Shown here: one piece after another, positions 34,574 through 43,276 of the stretch
Layout of the letters: every line of letters starts with the position of its first letter
Numbering within the stretch: the first letter of the stretch is position 1
Source of the DNA: CAYLLN01 sp964384375
GTDB lineage: Bacteria; Planctomycetota; Planctomycetia; Pirellulales; Pirellulaceae
Direction of reading: 5' to 3'
Length of the DNA stretch: 64,000 bases
Assembly: GCA_964384375.1 (NCBI GenBank)
Contig: CAYLLN010000002.1
Coordinates: 1 to 64,000 of the forward strand
Position numbers and translations under genes: made by a program
Notes under the pieces: generated by a model
Seen by the model: only the letters and a program-made list of their open reading frames with translations
Told to the model about the DNA's origin: nothing
Databases searched by the model: none

Positions 34574-35524
34574 ATGTCCACCTCGCTCGTCACGGAAACC
34601 GAGTCTCTCGACGCCGCTGCGGCTGATCCCATCGTGGACACCGCTGCCGTTGCCCACACTCCGCATTCCGCACTCCGCACTCCGCACTCCGAACATCTCC
34701 CCGACGAACACCTCACCGTCATTCAGGCCAAGCCCGGCTGGCAGATCGTCGATTTCGCCGAGATGTGGCGCTTCCGCGAGCTGCTCGGCTTTCTGATCTG
34801 GCGCGATGTCAAAGTCCGCTACAAGCAAACCATCCTTGGTGCCGCCTGGGCCATCCTCCAGCCCTTCGCCCAGATGATCGTCCTTTCCATCTTTTTCGGC
34901 CGCATGGTCGATATGCCCACCGGCGGCATCCCCTATCCTCTCTTTGTCTTTGCCGGCCTCCTCCCCTGGACCTTCTTCAGCAACGCCATCGCCTCGGCTG
35001 CCGGCTCCGTCGTCGGCAGCCAGAACATGATCACGAAGATCTACTTCCCTCGCCTTTTCATTCCCGCCAGCGCCATCGGCGTCGGCCTCGTCGATTTCTG
35101 CATCGCGTTCGGAATGCTCTTCCTCCTGATGTTCTATTACGGCAAGCCCCCCGCACTGACCATCCTCGTCACGCCGCTGCTCATGCTCGGCCTCACTGCC
35201 GCCGCCCTGGGCATCGGCACACTACTCTCCGCCCTCACCGTCGCCTACCGCGACTTCCGCTACGTCGTCCCCTTCATGGTCCAAATCTGGATGTTCGCCA
35301 CGCCCGCCGTCTATATGGACGCCACCACCGTCGGCCCCCGCTGGCAATGGATCCTCCCCTTCAACCCGGCCAACGGCCTGATCCAGAACTTCCGCTACGC
35401 CTCCCTCGGCCGCCCCCTTGACTGGTATTCCCTCTCTGTCTCACTCGCCGTCACCGCCGTCGTCCTGGTCGTCGGCTGCCTCTACTTCCGCCGCGTCGAA
35501 CGCTCCTTCGCCGACATCATTTAA
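34574..35524 (+). CDS. ABC-type polysaccharide exporter permease (Wzm-like)
   Basis: 316-aa ABC-2 permease. The cytoplasmic N terminus includes the repeat-coded HTPHSALRTPHSEH, then LTVIQAKPGWQIVDFAEMW and FLIWRDVKVRYKQTILGAAW, standard for Wzm. Six membrane helices follow, with IYFPRLFIPASAIG and LPFNPANGLIQNFRYASLG near the end. It pairs with the ATPase at 38896, 3.4 kb away. The gene is strikingly rich in C at third positions compared with genes after ~39.5 kb. Confidence 0.9.
   Translation: MSTSLVTETESLDAAAADPIVDTAAVAHTPHSALRTPHSEHLPDEHLTVIQAKPGWQIVDFAEMWRFRELLGFLIWRDVKVRYKQTILGAAWAILQPFAQMIVLSIFFGRMVDMPTGGIPYPLFVFAGLLPWTFFSNAIASAAGSVVGSQNMITKIYFPRLFIPASAIGVGLVDFCIAFGMLFLLMFYYGKPPALTILVTPLLMLGLTAAALGIGTLLSALTVAYRDFRYVVPFMVQIWMFATPAVYMDATTVGPRWQWILPFNPANGLIQNFRYASLGRPLDWYSLSVSLAVTAVVLVVGCLYFRRVERSFADII
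34656..34693. repeat. Phrase repeat in the permease N terminus
   Basis: Tandem CACTCCG / CATTCCG units coding in frame for TPHSALRTPHSE, in a variable cytoplasmic segment. Confidence 0.75.
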
Positions 35525-35534
35525 TGCGGATTTC

Positions 35535-35640
35535 GAAATGCGGAGTGCGGAGTTTGTACTCCATTCCGCATTCCGCACTCCCCATTCCGCATTTCCTGCA
35601 CAACCTGACTCCTGGCCCCTGGTTCCTGACTCCTTTTTCT
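35535..35640. repeat. Inverted phrase-repeat cluster after the permease gene
   Basis: Starts 11 bases after the stop: GAAATGCGGAGTGCGGAG on the left and ATTCCGC / ACTCC phrases in the complementary sense on the right, able to form a long imperfect hairpin. It is followed by CTGACTCCTGG-type phrases of another flavour and TTTTTCTTCC. Could act as a terminator; more likely a repeat insertion. Confidence 0.7.
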
Positions 35641-35679
35641 TCCAACCGCTTCCCTTCCTCGCACCCTCCACTAAACTGA

Positions 35680-36717
35680 GTGCTCATCCGGCGTTTCCTC
35701 GCCGGAATCTGCACTCGGCAGGCACCCTCTCGCCTGACACCGACGCGGCCGCAGGCCGCACCCAGCATCGCCACTGTGTCCGCACCCAAAGCGGCCGATT
35801 CCCGCCGCTACCCAGCTCTCGATTCACTTCGCATCGTTGCTTTGGCCCTGGTCGCCGCTCAGCACATCCTCTCGCTTTCAAACCTCGATCCCTGGACCAA
35901 CCTTGGCCCGATCAACATCGGCCAACTTGGCGTCGGCACCTTTCTGGCAATCAGCGGCTTGCTCGCCGGAACTGCCACTCGGCCTCCGCTAACCTGGCTG
36001 CTGCAACGATTTCGACGCATCTATCTCGCCTACTGGATCGCTATCGCCGTCAGCTTTGTGCTAACTGCCATCGCGGGCAACAAGTCGTTTGATCTGTGGC
36101 AAATCGTTGCCCAAATGCTCGGCATCGGCCTCTTCACGCATCCCGGCCGACTCATCAACACTCCGACCTGGTTCGTTTCCTTGCTGTTTTTGTGCTACAT
36201 CGCGACGGCCTTCGCTCGCTGGATTGGCTACCCTCGGCTAGTGGCCAGTCTTGTTGCGGTCACGCTCATCGCCGTGATCGCTCGCCAGCCGCATGCCTGG
36301 CTCACGCAGCACACCCTCACCTACACTGCCGCGACGCTCGCGGGCTTGTCCAGTCCGGCCGCTCGTGCCCCACAACTCTTGCTGTTTGTCGGCGGTTGCC
36401 TTGTCGTCGCCGCCTGGTTCGAGATCGACTTTGCCTATGCCGCCATCAGTCTCGTCGTGCTGGGACTCTCGCTATTTGCCACTTGGTCGCCTGCCTGGGC
36501 CAAGACGCTCGCCGACTATTCCTACGAGTTCTATCTGGTTCACGGCGTCGCGCTCTTCGGCGCAATCCGCTATCTCCCGTTCCCCCCAATAGCCGCCGTC
36601 GTCATCGGGCTGCTGCTGGCCGCGCTCGCCGCGGTGGCCCTGCACAAAGCCGCAAACCTTGCCGATGCATGGCTCTTTCGTGACGCGACCCCGCCCCGTT
36701 CCGCTGTCACCACCTAA
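35680..36717 (+). CDS. Membrane acyltransferase (acyltransferase-3-like)
   Basis: 345 aa from GTG 35680, or 313 aa from GTG 35776 (VSAPKAADSRRYPALDSLRI), which gives a more typical N terminus. About nine or ten membrane helices. R-Y-P-A-L-D-S-L-R near the first helix matches the conserved (R/K)xxxLDxLR motif of family-3 acyltransferases, which O-acetylate sugars. The usual histidine of that family is plausibly in the AAQHILSL segment. Sits inside the ABC-exporter cassette. Confidence 0.8.
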   Translation: MLIRRFLAGICTRQAPSRLTPTRPQAAPSIATVSAPKAADSRRYPALDSLRIVALALVAAQHILSLSNLDPWTNLGPINIGQLGVGTFLAISGLLAGTATRPPLTWLLQRFRRIYLAYWIAIAVSFVLTAIAGNKSFDLWQIVAQMLGIGLFTHPGRLINTPTWFVSLLFLCYIATAFARWIGYPRLVASLVAVTLIAVIARQPHAWLTQHTLTYTAATLAGLSSPAARAPQLLLFVGGCLVVAAWFEIDFAYAAISLVVLGLSLFATWSPAWAKTLADYSYEFYLVHGVALFGAIRYLPFPPIAAVVIGLLLAALAAVALHKAANLADAWLFRDATPPRSAVTT

Positions 36718-36728
36718 ACCAACCAAAC

Positions 36729-38153
36729 GTGTCTTCCAATTCCGCTGATATTGGCGTTGTGGCATCTCCGCACGACACAACCGCTTCTCCCGGCCAACTC
36801 TCGACAAGCGAACGCTGGGCGACATGGTTTTGGCTCGCGAAGCTCCGGCTCAAGGAATGGATCACCTGCGATTCGCGAGTCTGTCGTGCGGCCATCGGCT
36901 TGGCGGGGGTTCTCGCCTACTACGTTTTGCTCGCCATCGGCAAGCCGGCCCGCGCCTTCGACATGCTCTTCCGCCTCCACCGGGGCGACCTCAGCAGCCA
37001 CGCCCAGCGCGTCGCCGAATCCCGCCTGCGGGCCATCAACGAACCTCGCAATTCCAGCCTCGCCGAATACCTCGATCGTCAATCAGCCGCTGCGCAGTCC
37101 ACCGCTGGCACGGCCAATTTCTTCGAAGACCCCACGCGCCTCCTGGGCACTGCCATCCTCGTGATGAAGTCGCCCCGTCTGGAAGGGGATCGAGTTGTCG
37201 AAAAAGGTCTGCTCGCTATCCACTACAACCACATCTTCCCGCTCCTGAACAAGTTCTTTGACGTTCCCCGCATTGCCGAGCGCTATCACCTCTTTCTGGA
37301 GCCCTCCTGGAGCGGCTTTTGTACGACTGAGGTTTTGAGCTTCCTGAGGCACAATGGTCCGGTCTTCGTCGGCGCTTTCGAGCCTCGTGATGCCCAGTTT
37401 CTTCAAACGATCCAATCGAATCTCATTCATGTCCCGCTTTCGTCGAATTGGTGGGTCGATCACCGCCTCTTTCACCCGACCGGATTGAAAAAGGACATTG
37501 ACGTGCTCATGCTTGCCGGCTGGGGCGAGTACAAGCGCCACTATCGTTTTTTTGAGGCCCTATCGAGACTTCGCCGCCAAGGACGCCGCCTGAAGGTAGC
37601 CCTCATGGGCTACGCTGTAGGTTGGTCCAAGGCTGAAATCCTTCGCCAGGCCCGCTACTACGGTATTCAGGATCAGCTCGAAATCCTCGAAAACATCCCG
37701 TATGACCGCGTAAACGACATCGTCAATCGAGCGAAGATTCACGTCCTCTGGTCGCGCAAAGAGGGGGTCAACCGCGCCATCGTTGAGTGCATGTTCGCGG
37801 GCGTCCCCTCGATCGTGCGCGAAGGCTTCAACTACGGCTATCGCTATCCCTACATCAACGACGAGACGGGGGCCTTCGCCAATGAAGCGACATTGCCTCG
37901 GACCATGCTGGATCTTGTCGAGCGGTCGCCTGAAATGAATCCTCGTGTCTGGGTGATGGAGAATATGAGTTGCCACCGGGCAACCCACGTCTTGAACGAC
38001 GCCATCGCCTGCTGGTGCGCCGAGCACAATGAGCCCTGGACCGAGCCGCCGGCTACCAAAGTAATCCAGTTGCATTGCACGAAACATTGGGACTCTGCGC
38101 TCACAGCTAACTTTCAAGACGATTTCAAGTGGATCGAAAAGGCACACTCGTGA
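36729..38153 (+). CDS. Putative glycosyltransferase (GT4-like C-terminal domain)
   Basis: 474 aa, GTG start, 11 bases after the previous stop. The N-terminal ~200 residues carry a hydrophobic segment (AAIGLAGVLAYYVLLAIGKP) and no obvious family. The C-terminal part is GT-B-like: DVLMLAGWGEYKRHYRFFEAL, LEILENIPYDRVNDIVNRAKIHVLWSRKEG and VNRAIVECMFAGVPSIVREG (glycan-transfer E-x7-E region). Its last codons overlap the next gene by 4 bases (GTGA). Confidence 0.8.
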   Translation: MSSNSADIGVVASPHDTTASPGQLSTSERWATWFWLAKLRLKEWITCDSRVCRAAIGLAGVLAYYVLLAIGKPARAFDMLFRLHRGDLSSHAQRVAESRLRAINEPRNSSLAEYLDRQSAAAQSTAGTANFFEDPTRLLGTAILVMKSPRLEGDRVVEKGLLAIHYNHIFPLLNKFFDVPRIAERYHLFLEPSWSGFCTTEVLSFLRHNGPVFVGAFEPRDAQFLQTIQSNLIHVPLSSNWWVDHRLFHPTGLKKDIDVLMLAGWGEYKRHYRFFEALSRLRRQGRRLKVALMGYAVGWSKAEILRQARYYGIQDQLEILENIPYDRVNDIVNRAKIHVLWSRKEGVNRAIVECMFAGVPSIVREGFNYGYRYPYINDETGAFANEATLPRTMLDLVERSPEMNPRVWVMENMSCHRATHVLNDAIACWCAEHNEPWTEPPATKVIQLHCTKHWDSALTANFQDDFKWIEKAHS

Positions 38154-38866
38154 TCGCGATTCGCCAACTCGCCAAAGGAGTCTTTCATCGCCTCGGATAC
38201 ACGGTGCGCAGCCGGGGAAGCAAGTCCTCGGTAAGTGCTATCGAGATCGCATCCGACGCAGGTTTGCTACTCGGTTCTCCTTCTCATCCACTTCTCTTTG
38301 ATGTGGGTGCCAACGAAGGGCAAACGATTCTGGAAATGACGCGGGAGTTTCCGCAGGCCAAAGTCCATTCTTTCGAGCCTTCTCCCCAAACCTTCCAGCG
38401 TCTGACTACGGAATTCGGTTCGCGGCCCCGTATCGAGCTTCACAATCTGGCGCTGGGCGACCAGCCCGGCGAACTTCCTTTCACGGTATGCGACGACTGG
38501 AGCGTCAACGATTCGCTCCTCAGTCCCGCGTGGTCGGCTCCACATAAAACCGTCACCGTGAAGGTTTCAACGATCGACTCCTTCTGTGCAGAGAGGTCTT
38601 TCGACCACATCGACTGGCTCAAGATCGATACGCAAGGCTACGACCTGCGAGTCCTCCAAGGGGCGCATTCGATGTTGGCCAGCCATCGCATTCGCCTCGT
38701 TTCCGCCGAAGCTATGTTCTCGCGCATGTATGAGGGCCAGCCCTCGCTTGCCGACCTGTTGCAGCACATGGCCCAGTACAAGTACCGCGTGAACGGGTTC
38801 TACGAGCAAGAGTACATCGACAATCGGCTTTCCTACTGCAACGTCCTCTGGGTTGCTGACGTCTAG
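38150..38866 (+). CDS. FkbM-family methyltransferase (1)
   Basis: 238 aa from the GTG that overlaps the previous stop (GTGA); an in-frame GTG at 38129 is alternative. SAM-binding motif LLFDVGANEGQTILEM, then KVHSFEPSPQTFQRL and the FkbM post-core DHIDWLKIDTQGYDLRVLQGA. Probably O-methylates a sugar of the exported polymer. First of three FkbM genes in the cassette, each with different sequence and codon style. Confidence 0.88.
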   Translation: MIAIRQLAKGVFHRLGYTVRSRGSKSSVSAIEIASDAGLLLGSPSHPLLFDVGANEGQTILEMTREFPQAKVHSFEPSPQTFQRLTTEFGSRPRIELHNLALGDQPGELPFTVCDDWSVNDSLLSPAWSAPHKTVTVKVSTIDSFCAERSFDHIDWLKIDTQGYDLRVLQGAHSMLASHRIRLVSAEAMFSRMYEGQPSLADLLQHMAQYKYRVNGFYEQEYIDNRLSYCNVLWVADV

Positions 38867-38895
38867 CACTCGCAGAATCCTCCTAGTCCTCTACC

Positions 38896-40164
38896 ATGCA
38901 TCCCGCCATTCGCGTTTCCGGCCTCTCGAAGCTCTACCACGTCGGCGCGCGCCAGCAGGGCTACAAAACCCTCCGCGAATCCATCGCCGACGCCTTCTGG
39001 GCGCCGCTGAAGCGGCTCAGAAGTCAGGGGACAGGGGTCAGGGGACAGGAGTCAGGAGCCAGGCTCAGCGGCGAAAACTTCTGGGCTCTCAAGGATGTCT
39101 CCTTCGAGGTCCAGCCCGGCGAGGTCGTTGGCATCATCGGCCGCAACGGCGCGGGCAAAAGCACGCTGCTCAAAATCCTCAGCCGCATCACCGAGCCGAC
39201 GAGCGGCCGGATCGAGCTCCGCGGCCGCGTCGGCAGCCTCCTGGAGGTGGGCACCGGCTTCCACCCCGAGCTGACTGGCCGCGAAAACATCTACATGAAC
39301 GGCAGCATCCTGGGGATGAGCCGCCGCGAGATTGCCCACAAGTTCGACGAGATCGTCGCCTTCGCCGAGGTCGAGGACTTCCTCGACACGCCGGTCAAGC
39401 GCTACAGCTCCGGCATGTATGTCCGCCTCGCCTTCGCGGTCGCTGCCCATCTGGAACCCGAAATCCTGATCGTCGATGAGGTGCTCGCCGTGGGGGATCA
39501 GGCGTTTCAGAAAAAGTGCATTCGGAAAATGGATCAAGTTCGCGTTTCAGGACGCACTGTTTTGGTCGTGAGTCACAACCTCGGAACACTTGCTTCGCTT
39601 TGCACTTCAGGAGTAGTTCTGGATGGCGGAAGAATCGCCACGAGTGGTCGCATAAGCCAAGTGCTGCACGCCTATCAACGGATGCAACGGGATGTTTCAT
39701 CGAACACTCTCGACAAGCATTCCCGTGGAAGTGCAATGCCGTGCATCGACTCGGTGTCAATCGTGGACGAAGATGATGAGCACGTTTCGGCGATCAATTT
39801 GGGAGGAGCGTTACGATGCAAGGTCGTCATTGCGGACATTGGGATGTTGCGTGAACCGATGATTGGACTTGGTATCAATTCAGCAAGTGGCGAGCGTGCA
39901 TTAACACTTCTTTCCCCGATCAACGAAAGTCGCTTGCCCGCATTGCAAGGACAATGTTCGGTGCTGTGCGAGGTTCATCGTCTTCCGCTTGCGCCTGGTG
40001 ATTACTCGGTCAAGGTAAGCCTGAGCAGCGGACGGGACGAACTCGACGCAATAGAAACTGCCTGTACGTTCACGGTAGTCGATCACGACTCATTTGATAC
40101 CGGCTGGCACTTTCACAAAGGTTGGTGCATCGCCGAAGCTGATTGGGCAGTAAAGTCGGAATAG
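38896..40164 (+). CDS. ABC polysaccharide exporter ATPase with carbohydrate-binding tail (Wzt-like)
   Basis: 422 aa. ATPase half (to ~240): Walker A GRNGAGKST, signature YSSGMYVRLAFAVAAHLEPE, Walker B ILIVDEV, H-loop VVSHN. The C-terminal ~150 residues form a beta-rich domain (LGINSASGERALTL, LPLAPGDYSVKVSLSSG), as in Wzt proteins that read the terminal cap of the polymer. Two oddities: residues ~42-59 are a phrase-repeat insertion (TGVRGQESG), and codon use changes abruptly at about 39,480-39,510 from GC-rich to AT-richer, near the end of the ATPase half. This suggests a recombined chimera with a swapped polymer-recognition end. Confidence 0.92.
   Translation: MHPAIRVSGLSKLYHVGARQQGYKTLRESIADAFWAPLKRLRSQGTGVRGQESGARLSGENFWALKDVSFEVQPGEVVGIIGRNGAGKSTLLKILSRITEPTSGRIELRGRVGSLLEVGTGFHPELTGRENIYMNGSILGMSRREIAHKFDEIVAFAEVEDFLDTPVKRYSSGMYVRLAFAVAAHLEPEILIVDEVLAVGDQAFQKKCIRKMDQVRVSGRTVLVVSHNLGTLASLCTSGVVLDGGRIATSGRISQVLHAYQRMQRDVSSNTLDKHSRGSAMPCIDSVSIVDEDDEHVSAINLGGALRCKVVIADIGMLREPMIGLGINSASGERALTLLSPINESRLPALQGQCSVLCEVHRLPLAPGDYSVKVSLSSGRDELDAIETACTFTVVDHDSFDTGWHFHKGWCIAEADWAVKSE
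39019..39072. repeat. Phrase repeat in the Wzt-like ATPase gene
   Basis: AGTCAGGGGACAGGGGTCAG-type tandem units coding in frame, placed just before the conserved N-F-W-A-L-K-D-V-S-F strand of the ATPase. Confidence 0.75.
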
Positions 40165-40194
40165 AGTGCTGATTCAGTAGTGGAAGTGCCCATA

Positions 40195-41064
40195 ATGCTA
40201 CTTCAGGCAATGAGCTGGTATTCGCGACGCTCTCCCATTGAACTTGGTCGATGGCGAGTCGCACTCTCGGCGTTAAGACTGACGCGTTCGAGAGGCCACC
40301 AACTTGGGATTGCTACTATTCGCACCAGGCACGGGTTTCAGATGGAACTCGATCTCACTGACTGGGTTGATCAACATATTTATGCGACGGGTGAGTATGA
40401 GCCGGACGTGTTGGCCGTGGCAAAAGCAGTACTACGCCCTGGAATGACCGCGGTCGATATCGGGGCAAACGTCGGCTTTTTCAGTCTGCTCTTTGCAACC
40501 CTCGTCGGTCCGCAGGGCAAGGTGATCTCGCTGGAACCCCAACCACGAGTTCACGACCGTCTGGTAAAGAATTTAGCTCTCAATCCGAGTCTCGCGGTGG
40601 ACGTGCGAAAAGTGGCGGCCAGCGATAGCGCGGGCGAACTTAGTTTCTACTGTGGCCCAGCCGATCACAGTGGCGTCGCCTCGCTCCGTCCTCTCGACGC
40701 CGCGGCCGAGCGAATTACTGTTCCGACGGCATCCGGTGACGATCTCCTGTGCGATTGTCGGCAGATCGACCTCATTAAGATCGATGTGGAAGGGGCCGAA
40801 ACGCGCGTCATACGTGGACTGTCCGCGACACTCGACCGCTGCCAGCCAGACCTAGTTGTCGAAGTGTCGAATCGGTACTTGCAGGAGATGGGCAGTTCTG
40901 GCCGCGAGCTATGTGGAATGCTCTGCAGCCGCGGCTACCAGATGTTCCAGATTGACTGGAGCGGATTGACACCGCTTGCCGGCTGGAATGATGGCCTGTC
41001 CGATCAGTTCAACGCCTTGTTTACGCAGTATCCACAGCGGTTCAAGCGGTTGATCAAGCGATAG
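40195..41064 (+). CDS. FkbM-family methyltransferase (2)
   Basis: 289 aa from ATG 40195, chosen because GGAAG lies 8 bases upstream; GTG at 40180 is less likely. SAM motif TAVDIGANVGFFSLLFA, then VISLEPQPRVHDRLVKN and the FkbM signature DLIKIDVEGAETRVIRGL. Starts 30 bases after the Wzt stop. It belongs to the AT-richer segment beginning inside Wzt. Confidence 0.9.
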   Translation: MLLQAMSWYSRRSPIELGRWRVALSALRLTRSRGHQLGIATIRTRHGFQMELDLTDWVDQHIYATGEYEPDVLAVAKAVLRPGMTAVDIGANVGFFSLLFATLVGPQGKVISLEPQPRVHDRLVKNLALNPSLAVDVRKVAASDSAGELSFYCGPADHSGVASLRPLDAAAERITVPTASGDDLLCDCRQIDLIKIDVEGAETRVIRGLSATLDRCQPDLVVEVSNRYLQEMGSSGRELCGMLCSRGYQMFQIDWSGLTPLAGWNDGLSDQFNALFTQYPQRFKRLIKR

Positions 41065-41161
41065 CATATTTCCACTGCTCTCACGTCTAGCCAGGTTCTC
41101 CCAACACTTGCAGCCTGAGCACTGTACTTGGGTGCCCTGCTTGACGGTATTGCAACGCTAC

Positions 41162-42082
41162 ATGTTCAGTAACGCGATTCTTTACACGGCTCAGCGTTTT
41201 CCCTCTACGACGCGAGTAGTCCTCCGCCAGTACCTGCAACACATCGGCTGGATGCCCGAGAGGGCGCGCTGGGTTGTTGAAGACTTGAAGCGCCGCGTTT
41301 GTCCGACTCCCTCGGAACGAATCATCCGACTGACGCGTGGAACCCGATTGGAAGTCGATCTGAAGAACGCCATCGGACGAGATTTGTATTTCCATGGGAG
41401 CCACGAAAAGACGTTGATGAGGGTGTTGGAAAAGGTGCTGAAGCCCGGCGGGGTCTGTATCGACGCGGGAGCGAATATCGGAGATATCACCCTCCTTGCT
41501 GCAGAACTTGTTGGCCCAAGTGGACGTGTCTTTGCGTTTGAAATCGCATCCACCACGCTTCCCCGACTGCGCAAGAACATTGAACTCAATCGCGCTTCCA
41601 ACGTCGAAGTGGTCGTCGCGGCGGTCTGTGAAGTCAACGAACCGGTCGAGTTCCACTTGGGATCGGGGACCGATAGTGGATCGTCCTCCCTTACGAAGCC
41701 GCACGACTACTGCGGGCAATCGATTACCGTTCCAGGAACTCGCTTGGATGACTTCGTCGCCGGCCGCAACCTTGGTCGGATCAACCTCATCAAAATGGAC
41801 ATCGAAGGCGCCGAACTCAACGCACTGAGAGGGTGCGAGCGATTGCTGACCGCAGCAGAACCGCCAGTCATTGTTTTTGAGTTCCACCGAATTGCGGCAG
41901 AACGGATGGGTTGGCATCTTAAAGATGCTCAAAAGTATTTGGAAGACTATGGTTATACGCTGCGAATCCTTAAGGACGAGCAAGATCGGCACGAGCGGTG
42001 CAACGTCGTCGCCGCGCGAAAGGAGCAGTGGAGCGATCCGGGCTTAGCATCGCTTGGCAGACTTTTTGAGGATGCTGCGTAG
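41162..42082 (+). CDS. FkbM-family methyltransferase (3)
   Basis: 306 aa from ATG 41162 (MFSNAILYTAQRF); an upstream TTG frame is discarded. GGVCIDAGANIGDITLLAAEL is the SAM-binding loop and INLIKMDIEGAELNALRG the FkbM signature. Only loosely similar to the neighbour at 40195, so not a recent duplicate. Overlaps a possible earlier start of the next gene. Confidence 0.88.
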   Translation: MFSNAILYTAQRFPSTTRVVLRQYLQHIGWMPERARWVVEDLKRRVCPTPSERIIRLTRGTRLEVDLKNAIGRDLYFHGSHEKTLMRVLEKVLKPGGVCIDAGANIGDITLLAAELVGPSGRVFAFEIASTTLPRLRKNIELNRASNVEVVVAAVCEVNEPVEFHLGSGTDSGSSSLTKPHDYCGQSITVPGTRLDDFVAGRNLGRINLIKMDIEGAELNALRGCERLLTAAEPPVIVFEFHRIAAERMGWHLKDAQKYLEDYGYTLRILKDEQDRHERCNVVAARKEQWSDPGLASLGRLFEDAA

Positions 42083-42092
42083 TCACCCGACG

Positions 42093-43247
42093 ATGTCCCC
42101 CCTTTACCTCACCAACAATCCGAACCTGGGCAGCACCGCGCGGGTGCTCATGGCGTGGCTGGGATATGCCGAGAAGCACGGCGTCGCGCCCCGAATCGTC
42201 GTCCGGCAGAGTGGTGAGTTTTCGCGCTGGCTAACCAGTCGGCGAGTTACCTCGCTCGTTGATCCGATGCCAGAACTCGACAAGTGTCGCCCCTGGTCGG
42301 GTGTGTGGCATGCTTGGCGAGTGGCACGATTCGCCCGCGGCGCGAGCCTCGTTCACTGCAACGAGCACGACGTTTATCCGTTCCTAATCCCTTTGCGGAA
42401 GTTCCTGAGCGTTCCCACCGTTTGCCATGTTCGTTACCGGATCGGACGCGAATGGGCGAAATGGGCCTTCGGTGGGAGTCGCTGCCCGGATGCACTCCTT
42501 TGGACCAGCCAGCAACAAAAGGACGACTCGGCAGACGCCGTCGCTGGGATCGTCCCCGAATCGCACCAGCACATCGTCCGCCTCGGATTTGACGTGACCA
42601 GCTACGGTATCGACAACGGACAACGGGTCGCGACCCGCAAGGCGCTGGGTCTTGCGGACGATGAAGTCGTCGTCGCAACGGCCAGTCCCTTGCGTCCCCG
42701 GAAGCGGGTGCATGAATTTATCGAGATTGCCCGCCGACTCGCTCCCCAATACCCGAAGACGGTGTTTCTGATTGCCGGCGGCGAGATTGCCGGTGACGAA
42801 GCGTATCGCCAGCGGATTGAACGTGAGGTGGCGGAATCGGGCCTGGGCCGCAGGCTCCGCTGGCTCGGCTTCATGGAACCGGTCGAACCGATCTACCACG
42901 CCAGCGACGTTCAGGTGAGCACGAGCGAATACGAGACTTTTGGCAACAGCGTCTGCGAAGCGATGGCCTGTGCCCGGCCGGTAGCGGCCTATCGGGGCGG
43001 GTCGGTGGCCGAGGTGCTCGGCGACGCAGGTCTGGTCGTTGAAACCGAGGACTTGGATGGTCTAACCGCCGCGGTCGAACGACTCGTTGCCGCTCCCTAC
43101 CTGCGTCAGTCCTTAGGACAGGCCGCCCGCCAGCGAGTCGCGGAACATTTCAACCCGCGAAAGAGTTTCGAACAATTGTTAGGGATCTATGCATCCCTGC
43201 TCGGCAAGCGAGCCGTTGGTGCCGCGTCGCCGGCGCTGGCAAGTTGA
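42093..43247 (+). CDS. GT4 glycosyltransferase
   Basis: 384 aa from ATG 42093 (MSPLYLTNNPNLGSTARVL), 10 bases after the previous stop; an ATG at 42072 is possible. Clear GT-B fold: VRLGFDVTSYGIDNG, VATASPLRPRKRVHEFIEIA, VFLIAGGEIAGDEAYRQ and the donor motif SEYETFGNSVCEAMACARPV (E-x7-E). Likely cytoplasmic addition of one sugar of the exported glycan. Confidence 0.9.
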   Translation: MSPLYLTNNPNLGSTARVLMAWLGYAEKHGVAPRIVVRQSGEFSRWLTSRRVTSLVDPMPELDKCRPWSGVWHAWRVARFARGASLVHCNEHDVYPFLIPLRKFLSVPTVCHVRYRIGREWAKWAFGGSRCPDALLWTSQQQKDDSADAVAGIVPESHQHIVRLGFDVTSYGIDNGQRVATRKALGLADDEVVVATASPLRPRKRVHEFIEIARRLAPQYPKTVFLIAGGEIAGDEAYRQRIEREVAESGLGRRLRWLGFMEPVEPIYHASDVQVSTSEYETFGNSVCEAMACARPVAAYRGGSVAEVLGDAGLVVETEDLDGLTAAVERLVAAPYLRQSLGQAARQRVAEHFNPRKSFEQLLGIYASLLGKRAVGAASPALAS

Positions 43248-43276
43248 AGGTTTTTAGTAGCAAAGGTTGTTGATCT

